This document shows, piece by piece, positions 14,488-24,300 of a stretch of 25,307 nucleotides of DNA. Location: IMG/VR virus record IMGVR_UViG_3300009159_000289, positions 1-25,307 of that record; one strand, given 5' to 3'. The position numbers and the translations under genes are program-made. The DNA is from a virus. The first letter of the stretch is position 1. Every line of letters starts with the position of its first letter. Below the pieces are notes generated by a model that searched no databases, was not told the origin of the DNA, and was given only the letters and a program-made list of their open reading frames with translations.

Positions 14488-14495
14488 TATTTATA
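14488..14495 (+). promoter_or_regulatory. TATTTATA box before the 2180-aa baseplate gene
   Basis: CTATTTATAAAATAAAC: the octamer lies in the 37-nt gap between the tape measure and the next gene, 14 nt before the ATG at 14510. No Shine-Dalgarno motif follows. Confidence 0.4.
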
Positions 14496-14509
14496 AAATA
14501 AACAAATAA

Positions 14510-17500
14510 ATGGATAGTCCACTTTCATTTAACTCTTCTGAAAACTTTAGAAAAAGATTATTAACACGAAATCTTAAACCATATCGTGTTGACGGTACAT
14601 CTTTTGGCGAATCTTTCCAAAACAAAGAATTTCAAATTGTAGATTATTCTGTAAAAGACTCTGAAGAAATTTCTAAAATTGGTGATATACAGGAAAAAGA
14701 TTTATATAAACAAAATAAATATGGACCTGATAATAGTAACTCCACCTATGGAGATATGGTCAATATTAACATTAACCTTAATGTTGAAACTAATTTTGGT
14801 TTATATGGTTTTAAAAACTCAATCAATTCTAAGTTAGAAAAAATTGGAGATGGACAAGAAAAATTATTATATGTTAATAACATTTACGGACCAACAGAAT
14901 TTGAAACATCATACGGTAATACCATAGATATTAACAAAAATTTACAAACAGAAACAAATAAAGGTAAATATGGTTACCCTTTAACTGTTGGAAGTGATTT
15001 AGAAAAAATTGGTGATACAAAAGAAAAAGAATTAATTGTTACAAACTTATATAAACCACTTAACACAAATGACCGTGGTTTTGGTGATACTGTATGGTAT
15101 ATTAATAACAATCAAACAATTCTATCAAGAGGAGAAGGTGAGTATAGTATCTCTGACACGATAAATAGTTTTTTAAATAGCATTGGAAACCAACAAGAGA
15201 TTTTATCTAAAGTTAAAAATGCATACAAAAATAATGGAAACGATTTTGGGTTTCCAGTTTATAGTATAAATAATTTAATACCTTTAATTACAAGAGGTAA
15301 TGGTGAATATTCAATATCAGACACATTTAATAGTTATCTAAATAGTATTGGAAACCAACAAGAAATTATCTTAAAAGTTTTAAATGTTTATAAAAATACA
15401 CTTAACCGTGGTTTTGGCCAACCTGTTTATCAAATTCAAAATAATCAAGTAATTCAAACTATAGGGTCGGGAGAATACAATATTTCTGACACCGTAAATA
15501 ATAGATTAGAAACAAACGGTAATGATAGGGAAGTTATTTTAAGAGTTTTAAATAAATACGCCCCTAATGAGTCTGCTCCGGGGTATGGAACAACAAGATA
15601 TACAATTAATAATATATTATCTTTGGGTGCAAATGAAGGCGAGTACTCATACGATGACGCGATAGGGAGTGATTTATTTACCACGGGGATTCAACTTAGA
15701 AATATTCTTTATCCTATAAATCAGTACGGACCCCAAACCGTAAATAATCAAATTATTTTTCCATTCACTAACAACCAAACAAACCCTAATGAAGGGGAAT
15801 ATGGATTTCCTGATACGGAAAATAGCGAATTAGAAATTAAAGGTGAAACCGATAGGCCCATATTATTCGCTATAAATCAATATGGTCCTCAAAATTTACC
15901 AAACACAACGGTAGAGATTAATCAAAATTTGCAATCAAACCCTAATGAAGGTGAATATGGTTTTCCTGATACAGAAAATAGTCAGTTAGAAATTAAAGGT
16001 GAAACCGATAGACCCATATTATTTGCTATAAATCAATATGGGCCAGAACAAGGACAATCACAATCTACCGTAGTTCCAAATTTAAATTTACAAACAAACT
16101 CTAACGAAGGTAACTATGGTTTTCCTGATACACTAGACAGTGAATTAGAAATTAAAGGTGAAAATGAAAGACCTTTTTTATTTAGTGTAAATCAATATAA
16201 CCCTGAAAATCAACCAACAGATTCAGTTGATATAAATAAAAATTTGGGTAAATTGTCAAATGAAGGTGAATATGGTTTTCCCGATACTAAAGGTAGTGGA
16301 TTAGAAGTTATTGGATTTCAAAAAGAACAAGAGGCATATGTTAGAAATAAATATGTAACAGGCGATGGGGACTATGATGTAATAACAATTGATGAAATTA
16401 TACCAACAAGTTATGGAAGTGCATATGCATATTCATTAACACCTTTAAATTTTATACCTTCGACCTATAGACCTATTAATATATTATTAAGCGACAACCC
16501 AAGAGGTTCTGATGGTACTTTGTCACAGGATTCCGCATTAGCGGGAATTGGTGCAAGACAATTAAAAAAAGAATATAAGTATAGAATTGCAAGTGAGTTG
16601 TTGTCTCAAACTTTAGGTAGAGTTAATGCTCTTGACTCATCGGTTGACCCCGATAGTGGTGAAATATCAGTAAAACCAAACCTTAACCCATTTGACGCAG
16701 CAGGAATAATATCAGGAAATATTCCGTTATTAGCTAGAAATTATACAATTACATCACCTGAATCATTAGTTGGAAGAGCGTTGAATTTTACAGCTAAAAT
16801 AGCAGGATTATATTCACCGTATTCCATTATAGTTGGAGAATATTTTGACTACCCAAATAAACGTATGTTAAATAGACTTGTTGAAAACCCTGTTGAAGTT
16901 GTGACAAGTACTGTTATGGGAGCAATTAGAACAATAACAGGTCAAAAAAACAAAAGAGGGTCTGAACTTTTTTTAGCCAACACATCTAACGCAACAAGAA
17001 GTTTATTATTTGGTCAATTATTTTATAATAATTTTAGACCCGACTATAGAGGACTTACGTTAATAAGACCTTCGTTATTTGCACCTAAACCAAATTTTTA
17101 TGGTGGAGGTAATTCTGATGATATATTTTCTACTTTAATTTCTCCAGTTAATGCTCAACCTTTAGATAAAAACGGAGAACCTAGTGGCGCACCTGTTTAC
17201 TCAGTGGGTGAAATAGGAAAGTATTTTGAAGGTGAATCTTTTCAAAATTATAAATTTGGACTTAATTCTAGAAATTATATAGATGGTACGACACCTTTAG
17301 CGGGTGGATTTACATGGTCTTCTAAAAAATCATATTTTAAAACGGGACAATTGGCAGGTCCTGAAGGAAAACAAAGATTTGGTGAAAGTAGTGTATTTAC
17401 AAAAAATTATGAGTCGGCGTTCAAAGATACTGAGTCTTGGAAAATAGAAGAAAACAATGTATGGAGAGACGGTTCAATTTTAGACACAACTCAAAAAATT

Positions 17501-20500
17501 GTTGATTCTGCAGACAGGTCAGGAATTAAAAAATTAGAACACGTTGGTACTGCGATAAATCAAATATCTAAAGTTTTTAATGATGGATATGTTGAAATGA
17601 CAAAAGGTTCTCGAGTTATTAGATATACTTCAAAAAACTCAGTAGGTAGTACAGACAGTACAATAAAAGGATATGAATATTGTAGATTATTTACAAAAGA
17701 TGTTCCTTTTACAAATTATTCACAACTACAAAAAACGGATGGTAATATAAGAAATTATACCTATTCAGTTTTAGATAATACATATAACCTTAATATCACA
17801 CCGTTCAATGATAAAAACGGACAATCGTCAAATATTATTAATGGTCAGGTTAAAAAATATATGCTTTCGTTAGAAAATTTGGCTTGGAGAACATCAAACA
17901 AACCTGGATTTACCGTACAAGATTTACCGGCTTGTGAAAGAGGACCCAATGGAGGTAGAATTATGTGGTTTCCTCCATATAATTTGAGTTTTGATGAATC
18001 TTCATCACCAAAATTTGAACCAACAAATTTTATAGGTAGACCTGAACCAATATACACATATAATAATACTGATAGAACTGGACAAATATCTTTTGATATT
18101 GTTGTTGACCACCCTTCCATCTCAAACATTTTAGTGGACCAAGAATTAAAAGATATAAAACCTGAGTCAGAATTAAAAAAAGTTATGGATTCATTTTTTG
18201 CTGGGTGTTTAAAATATGACATTTATACATTGGGTCAAAGATTTGCATCTTTAGCTCCACAAGATATTCAAACCGCAATTCAATTAATAAAATATCCTGA
18301 ACAAGCAACAACTATTGTAAACGAAACACCTGACCCCGAACCTGTAAAACAAGAAATTGTAAAAACAACACCACCAGAAACTGAAACAAAAATTTCAGAC
18401 CCCAAGTTTCAAGAAATATTTTTGTTTTTTGAAAATGCTCAACCTAACGATTCAAGTGGCCCAACAACAACTAAAGATTTTGAATATTGGTATAATGAAT
18501 ATGCGTCAAATAAAACATTGTATGATACAACAAAACCACTTAATAAAGTTTTCAAATATAGTGACGCAAATAAAGTGGCCCTTAACACAACAACAACCCC
18601 TACTTTTTCATTAACCGAATATGTTGACACAAGAAAACAAACCCTTAGTGGATTTTTTGATAATATATTACAAGAGTTTAATGATTTAAAAGAGTTTTTA
18701 AGTGAAGTATTTAAAGTTTTAGACTCAGGAGGAGAAGTTACTTTTGACTTATTAGCGACTGCCAGCTCAACAAACACTAGTGGTAATCAAAATTTATCTG
18801 AAAGAAGAAACGATTCGGTTTTAAAGTTTATAGAAAAGTTTACAGTAAATAATAAAACTTTAAAATCATTTATAGATTCAGGAAAATTAAAAATTATTAA
18901 AAAGGCAACAGGGTCAAGTGCCGCAATTCAAGACCCTAAATATTCACAAATTGATTGTACCAAACCTTTTAAATCACAATACGAAGAAGGAATTTATTCT
19001 GTACAAGCAATGGCGTGTAGAAGAGTAAAAATTGAAAAAATTGTATATAAACCAGGGCCGCCCGCAAAGTCAGAAACACCTCCCGCACAAGTAGAGGCTG
19101 CTGCTCCAAACCCTACAGCCGCTGAAAGTACAGCTCCAAAACCAACACCACAAAACCAAGTAATTGACAACTTCAAACAAACACCACAATATAAAGATTT
19201 GGCGAAAAAAATATTAAGAAGATTACTAACAGAGTGTAATTATTTTCAAATGGTTAAAGAGACAAATCCATTTATTTATGACACAATTAGAAGTAAGTTT
19301 CAGTATTTTAATCCTGTTTTCCACTCTATTACTCCTGAAGGTCTAAACTCAAGATTAACTTTTTTACAACAATGTGTAAGACCAGGAGATACGATTCCAA
19401 CTGTGTCACAAAATGCGGCAGGAACATATAGTTTAGATTATAACGATGCCTTCAACAGTGCATTTGGAGCTCCTCCTGTTTTGGTATTAAGGATTGGTGA
19501 TTTTTTCCACACTAAAATAATACCTGAAGACTTAAATATTAAGTTTGAAAATGGGGGTAATATACCATTAGATTTAAATCCTGAAGGAATTGGAGTACAA
19601 CCTATGTTTGCAAACATAACATTAAGGTTTAAAATGATAGGAGGTCATGGATTAGCAGGTCCAATTGGAGAACTTCAAAATGCACTTTCATTTAATTATT
19701 ATGCAAATACTGAAATGTATGATGAGAGAGCAACAATAACTGAAGATGTAACATCACAGTATGATGCAGAATATTTTGAAGCTTTGAAAATAAACCCATT
19801 GACAACACCACAGCAGAACCAACAGAACAAAATTGGAACTACAATCGGAAAACAAGAATCATCTACATATGATACAACATTAAGTGGATTTACAGGTGTT
19901 TTATCATATAAAGAAAATATGAAAAATTTTATAGACATAACCAAAGAATATGCAAATAGTGTTTTTCAAAATCTAAAAAATATAAATGATAAGTTATTGA
20001 TTGGAGGAATTTTGATTTTTACAAAAGATAGAAAATACCAAACGGGATATTTTAATAACATTAACCAACCACAAACTAACTTAGTAAAAATATTTGGAAA
20101 AAGTCAGTATGAAGATAAAGTTGATGCGTTGTTTTCTAAAGCAAAAGAAGATGTAGAAAATGAAACTAGTCCGATATTGGCTAGTTTACCTCTTCAAAAT
20201 TTTACAAATATATCGACAAGAAAAATTAAAAGAAAACTTAAAGATATGATAGATAGTCGTCAGACAACTTACTTGTCTGTAATAACTGAGGCGTCTAACA
20301 ACATTGTAAAAAATCAAGTTGATGAAACTAAAACAATTGATTTACTAGACCAATTAAATTATGTGTGTAATTCTTTTGATGGATATTCTAACGATAAAAA
20401 TGAAGTAATTGTTTTTTCTTTGACAGGGACTTCTGCGGTTGACCCATCTAATACGACATACGCAAATACTTTGGATGAGTTAAAAGGAGACTTATTAATT

Positions 20501-21052
20501 ATTGGTTCTAAAATGAGTGGATTTAATAACAACTTAGAAACATATAGCCTAATTCCAACTGCTCAAGATGAAGTTTATAACGATGAGTTTGATTTTAATA
20601 CCTTCATAGATTCAGACCCAGACGCAATAAGTCCTGAAGAAAATAGATTTTTTATGATATTTAGTAAAGAAATTATTGATGACTATACTAAATTTTTGAA
20701 TGAAGTCGTCGATACAATTTCAAACAATGAAAGAAAAACTGACTGGTTTAATTATCTTAAAGGTAATTTAGGATTTACAAATACAGGTCAAGAAATACCA
20801 ACAGGACCTTACGCAAAATATAAAGATTCAAAGGCTTTTGTTGACGCAAGATTTAAAAGTTTTGAAGATAATTTTTTAAGTAAAGAATTTTGTTCAACAT
20901 GTAGTTATAATTTAAATAAAGATAAGGAAAGAAAACTGAATTTTTCTCAAGTATTATTTCCTGCTCAAACAGAAATTGACAACATGAAAGCTCTAAACGC
21001 ATCAACTAATTCTACAGGTGATGAATATAACTTAAAAGTTTCATTCAACTAA
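14510..21052 (+). CDS. Giant baseplate structural protein with repeat array and OmpA-like domain
   Basis: 2180 residues. Residues about 40-635 are eleven degenerate copies of a 52-57-residue unit (see repeat feature). Residues about 640-1270 are a mixed structural region that includes PNGGRIMWFPPYNLSF (about 1145-1160) and NTDRTGQISFDIVVDHPS (about 1186-1203), a form I associate with phage baseplate/LysM-like proteins. Two Pro/Glu/Thr/Ala-rich linkers (about 1270-1297 and 1514-1549) flank an OmpA-like segment (about 1405-1510: LLATASSTNTSGNQNLSERR, then MACRRVKIE). The C-terminal third has PPVLVLRIGDFF and LNPEGIGVQPM...IGGHGLAGP, followed by NALSFNYYANTE, typical of baseplate/hub-associated phage proteins. 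It is inferred to bridge baseplate parts and touch the cell wall. Which T4 part it corresponds to is unclear; the gene may be a fusion. Confidence 0.7.
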   Translation: MDSPLSFNSSENFRKRLLTRNLKPYRVDGTSFGESFQNKEFQIVDYSVKDSEEISKIGDIQEKDLYKQNKYGPDNSNSTYGDMVNININLNVETNFGLYGFKNSINSKLEKIGDGQEKLLYVNNIYGPTEFETSYGNTIDINKNLQTETNKGKYGYPLTVGSDLEKIGDTKEKELIVTNLYKPLNTNDRGFGDTVWYINNNQTILSRGEGEYSISDTINSFLNSIGNQQEILSKVKNAYKNNGNDFGFPVYSINNLIPLITRGNGEYSISDTFNSYLNSIGNQQEIILKVLNVYKNTLNRGFGQPVYQIQNNQVIQTIGSGEYNISDTVNNRLETNGNDREVILRVLNKYAPNESAPGYGTTRYTINNILSLGANEGEYSYDDAIGSDLFTTGIQLRNILYPINQYGPQTVNNQIIFPFTNNQTNPNEGEYGFPDTENSELEIKGETDRPILFAINQYGPQNLPNTTVEINQNLQSNPNEGEYGFPDTENSQLEIKGETDRPILFAINQYGPEQGQSQSTVVPNLNLQTNSNEGNYGFPDTLDSELEIKGENERPFLFSVNQYNPENQPTDSVDINKNLGKLSNEGEYGFPDTKGSGLEVIGFQKEQEAYVRNKYVTGDGDYDVITIDEIIPTSYGSAYAYSLTPLNFIPSTYRPINILLSDNPRGSDGTLSQDSALAGIGARQLKKEYKYRIASELLSQTLGRVNALDSSVDPDSGEISVKPNLNPFDAAGIISGNIPLLARNYTITSPESLVGRALNFTAKIAGLYSPYSIIVGEYFDYPNKRMLNRLVENPVEVVTSTVMGAIRTITGQKNKRGSELFLANTSNATRSLLFGQLFYNNFRPDYRGLTLIRPSLFAPKPNFYGGGNSDDIFSTLISPVNAQPLDKNGEPSGAPVYSVGEIGKYFEGESFQNYKFGLNSRNYIDGTTPLAGGFTWSSKKSYFKTGQLAGPEGKQRFGESSVFTKNYESAFKDTESWKIEENNVWRDGSILDTTQKIVDSADRSGIKKLEHVGTAINQISKVFNDGYVEMTKGSRVIRYTSKNSVGSTDSTIKGYEYCRLFTKDVPFTNYSQLQKTDGNIRNYTYSVLDNTYNLNITPFNDKNGQSSNIINGQVKKYMLSLENLAWRTSNKPGFTVQDLPACERGPNGGRIMWFPPYNLSFDESSSPKFEPTNFIGRPEPIYTYNNTDRTGQISFDIVVDHPSISNILVDQELKDIKPESELKKVMDSFFAGCLKYDIYTLGQRFASLAPQDIQTAIQLIKYPEQATTIVNETPDPEPVKQEIVKTTPPETETKISDPKFQEIFLFFENAQPNDSSGPTTTKDFEYWYNEYASNKTLYDTTKPLNKVFKYSDANKVALNTTTTPTFSLTEYVDTRKQTLSGFFDNILQEFNDLKEFLSEVFKVLDSGGEVTFDLLATASSTNTSGNQNLSERRNDSVLKFIEKFTVNNKTLKSFIDSGKLKIIKKATGSSAAIQDPKYSQIDCTKPFKSQYEEGIYSVQAMACRRVKIEKIVYKPGPPAKSETPPAQVEAAAPNPTAAESTAPKPTPQNQVIDNFKQTPQYKDLAKKILRRLLTECNYFQMVKETNPFIYDTIRSKFQYFNPVFHSITPEGLNSRLTFLQQCVRPGDTIPTVSQNAAGTYSLDYNDAFNSAFGAPPVLVLRIGDFFHTKIIPEDLNIKFENGGNIPLDLNPEGIGVQPMFANITLRFKMIGGHGLAGPIGELQNALSFNYYANTEMYDERATITEDVTSQYDAEYFEALKINPLTTPQQNQQNKIGTTIGKQESSTYDTTLSGFTGVLSYKENMKNFIDITKEYANSVFQNLKNINDKLLIGGILIFTKDRKYQTGYFNNINQPQTNLVKIFGKSQYEDKVDALFSKAKEDVENETSPILASLPLQNFTNISTRKIKRKLKDMIDSRQTTYLSVITEASNNIVKNQVDETKTIDLLDQLNYVCNSFDGYSNDKNEVIVFSLTGTSAVDPSNTTYANTLDELKGDLLIIGSKMSGFNNNLETYSLIPTAQDEVYNDEFDFNTFIDSDPDAISPEENRFFMIFSKEIIDDYTKFLNEVVDTISNNERKTDWFNYLKGNLGFTNTGQEIPTGPYAKYKDSKAFVDARFKSFEDNFLSKEFCSTCSYNLNKDKERKLNFSQVLFPAQTEIDNMKALNASTNSTGDEYNLKVSFN
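14630..16414 (+). repeat. Array of about eleven 52-57-aa degenerate repeats in the giant baseplate protein
   Basis: The clearest unit is NEGEYGFPDTENSELEIKG...INQYGP. Unit starts that I can place in frame are 15131, 15296, 15464, 15632, 15788, 15944, 16103 and 16259, at spacings of 165, 168, 168, 156, 156, 159 and 156 nt. Three weaker units precede them from about 14630. Units at 15788 and 15944 are nearly identical, suggesting a recent duplication. Each unit keeps a 'GEY...DT...G' start and an 'NxYxP' turn. Confidence 0.9.
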
Positions 21053-21053
21053 T

Positions 21054-21371
21054 ATGCAATACTACAACAGATACCAAAATTTTTTAATTAACGGTCAACA
21101 GACGGTAGTTCCATTTGTTAATCTACCCGTCAGAGCGTCAGACCAAAGATACATTTACACAAAAAATAAAAGTAGATTAGATAAAATAAGTTATGAAAAA
21201 TATGGAACACCATATTTTGGTTGGTTAATATTAACAGCAAATCCAATATATGGCGGTTTAGAAACAAATATTCCTGACGGTGCGGTATTAATAATACCAT
21301 TCCCATTAATAAGTGCTCTACAAGGCTACAAAAGTGCATTAGATACACATATTTTTTATTATGGCCGTTAA
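21054..21371 (+). CDS. Baseplate wedge protein, LysM-like (gp53/tail protein X type)
   Basis: 105 residues. SRLDKISYEKYG (about 44-55), then GWLILTANP (60-68) and IPDGAVLIIPFPL (77-89) form a LysM-like pattern: a helix with 'D.I..K.YG', an 'IL.AN' turn and a final strand 'G..L.IP'. Such modules occur in T4 gp53 and in tail protein X of P2-type phages, where they join the baseplate to wedges or the hub; in LysM proteins they bind peptidoglycan. The start lies 1 nt after the stop of the giant gene, and the end overlaps the next gene by 11 nt, so translation is probably coupled. T4 gp53 is longer (about 196 residues), so which homologue it is remains open. Confidence 0.75.
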   Translation: MQYYNRYQNFLINGQQTVVPFVNLPVRASDQRYIYTKNKSRLDKISYEKYGTPYFGWLILTANPIYGGLETNIPDGAVLIIPFPLISALQGYKSALDTHIFYYGR

Positions 21372-24300
21372 TGACCCAACAAAATTCAGACAAATATATA
21401 ACAAAGAAAATAAAATTCTAGTTGAAGCCGACTACGATAATATTATTTTAATTGACCCTAACAAAGTTGTTGATGCAGACAACAATGTTAAAGATAGATA
21501 CGTTCAACAAGAAAATCTTGTTTTTTATGCGAATTTAGAAACACAAATTATACCAAGAACAAAATTAGCAATTGGTGATAGTTTTGATAATCCTGTTTAT
21601 AATTCACAAATCGCATCCTTATCTACTTTTCCTGAAGATTTGAAACTTAATTTTTTAAGACCCAAAGGTAAAAAAGCATTTGATACGAGTTGGTCAGATG
21701 AATTTACAGGTAGAGGTGTTAGACAAGGTCAAGGAATTAATCAAAACTCTGAATACCAAATTAATCAAGATGGAAATACTGTTTTTAAACAAAAAGTTTT
21801 AAACTATGAAGATACTCAAACTTTAGGTATTACAGAAATAAAAGTTGACGTAACACCGGCTAATGTTACAAACGTAGAAATATCTATGGAAGATATTAGA
21901 GGTCGAGCTTTATTTGAACAAGGAGACAATTCATTATATTCTGTTTTTTTTAACTTACCATATCCTCCGTTTTTTTTAACCTTGAAAGGATATTATGGAA
22001 AAGCAATTAGGTATCAATTAAGTTTAACCGATTTTAACGCGAGTTTTGAACCATCGAGTGGTAATTTTAAAATTACTCTTAAACTTTTAAGTAGAAATAG
22101 CGCGATACTCGCCGACAGTATAATAGGATACGCTAGAAACTCACCAAAAATGTTTCAAACAGAAACAGTAGTTACTCAAAGTACTTCAAACTCCTCAAAT
22201 AACGGTATAAATACAAACAATTCAACCACTGTTGTTGAATCAGTCGGATTACAAAAAATGAGAGAAGCGTATTCTATTTATAAAAGTAAGGGGTTAATTA
22301 CCTCCGATTTTCCTGAAATAACTTTAGAGGAATTTATTGCTAGAATAGAAAACCTACCTACAGCATTAGCGGACGCATTAAAAAAGGCAGATTTTACAGT
22401 AATGAATGATGTTGCTGATTTTCAGACAAACTTAAATAAATTAAGAAACGAAGTCTACGCCAATTCAATAACTGACTTTTTAGATACATCAGAAAAATTA
22501 TACAAAGGACAAATTTATTACCCATATAAAGAAAACATTTCATTTGCAGATAGGGCAAAATATAAACAACGCGTTGAAACCGCAATAAATAACTATGTTA
22601 CTTTATTAAAAAATAACAAAAGTTTTGGAACGGGAGGACAATATAAATTACCTAATAAGGGAAATATACCTGGTGAAATACCGATTAAATTTTCAATTAA
22701 TGATATTTTTGAAGAGATAGATTATAATACATTAACAGATGCAGACTTTAGAGAAACGTATGTTGTTAATTACGGTACTAATCCAACAGACAACCAATTA
22801 AATAAATCTATTGCCGACTTTAAAAGCCTTAATCCAAATTTTTTACTTGACACAACAACCAACAATGTGGTTAATGATTTTCCCCAATATTACAAATTTG
22901 GTGATAAAGTTGGAAGTTCTAACAATTATATTGCAAATAGTTTTTTAGATAAGATTCAAAAAATTAATGATGAGTTAAATAAAAAAAATGCAGAAATAGA
23001 AAAGTCTCTCACTCAGTTTTTAAGTGACCAAATAGTAAATGGACCAAATGTTTTAGGGTTTATACCAACTATAAGAAACGTTATGGCAGTTTTATTTGCC
23101 GGATTAGATGGGTTTTATAGACTTATGGAAGACACCCACACAAGCGCATGGAATCAAAGAACAAACCCAATAAGGTTAGAATCAATTATACCGGCATCAA
23201 AAAATTTTGGAGTAGATTCTAAAAATTTGGTAAACGGTACAAACCAACTTAACGATTTAAATGTGGTTTATCCTTGGCCACAATATTTTTTAAAAGAAGC
23301 ACAAAAAGATGGTTCAGAGTTATACGTTATAAAATATCCTGGAGATAGTTCAGTAATAAACACTACAAAAGGTTTTGATAGTGTTGTATGGCCTGAAGTT
23401 GCGTTTACTGAGGAATACATTAACGCGATAGTACAAAAAACAACACCAAAATCTGCAAACGTATATAATAATCCGGCATCGTTAAGTAAAGTTTTATCTA
23501 TAAATGCGGTAGAATTTCCATTCAAAACAACACCATACGTTAATACACAAGAACAAAGTTATTTATATGAAATTTTTGAAAGAAGTTATTTAGGTGCGTA
23601 TTATGCTAAATTAAATAGAAATGGATATAACCAAGAACAAATACCTGTTTTCTTGGGAAATTTAGAAGCTGAAAATATAAAACAAACAGTACAAAGTAAT
23701 TTGGCACTCACTAAAATTTTAAAAGAATTTTCATTCACCTACGTTAATTTTTTACAAACATTAAGAAAAATTTCAAATAATGGTACTGGTACAAGATGGA
23801 CACTTTATTCTGACTCAGTTTTTACCACAGAGTACATAAAAAATTTATTAGAATTAAATGATGGAACACAAAATGTTGATGTTTATAATGACGTTTATAG
23901 TATTGACACATTATCCAATTCATCAATTGCCATAGACGGGAATGTACCACTACCCGATTCAATCAAAAATTTTATAAACGGTACGCCGGCCACCGACACT
24001 TATTTTTTAGACAACTACCCAATAACAAATGTTAATTGGTTAAAGACAAATTTACAAGGTGGCGATAGCATTTCATCAATAAACGACTTTAATAAAACAT
24101 CAAGTTATGTTTATTTAGATGAGAAAAAAACAATAGCGAGGGTAAACGAAACAGAAAACACTAAAAATATTAATGTTTTTGTTTCTAAGTATGAGTTTAA
24201 AAATTTTACACAACCTTTCATGACAAACTTGAATACAAGTGTACCAGTAAACTCACAAACTTCTTTGAGTAATTTTTATTCAACAAGAAAAGAAAAAGAC

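Noticed and set aside
17845-18222. Minus-strand open frame of 125 codons inside the 2180-aa gene
   Set aside because: It lies opposite a conserved-looking structural stretch and has no supporting signals of its own.
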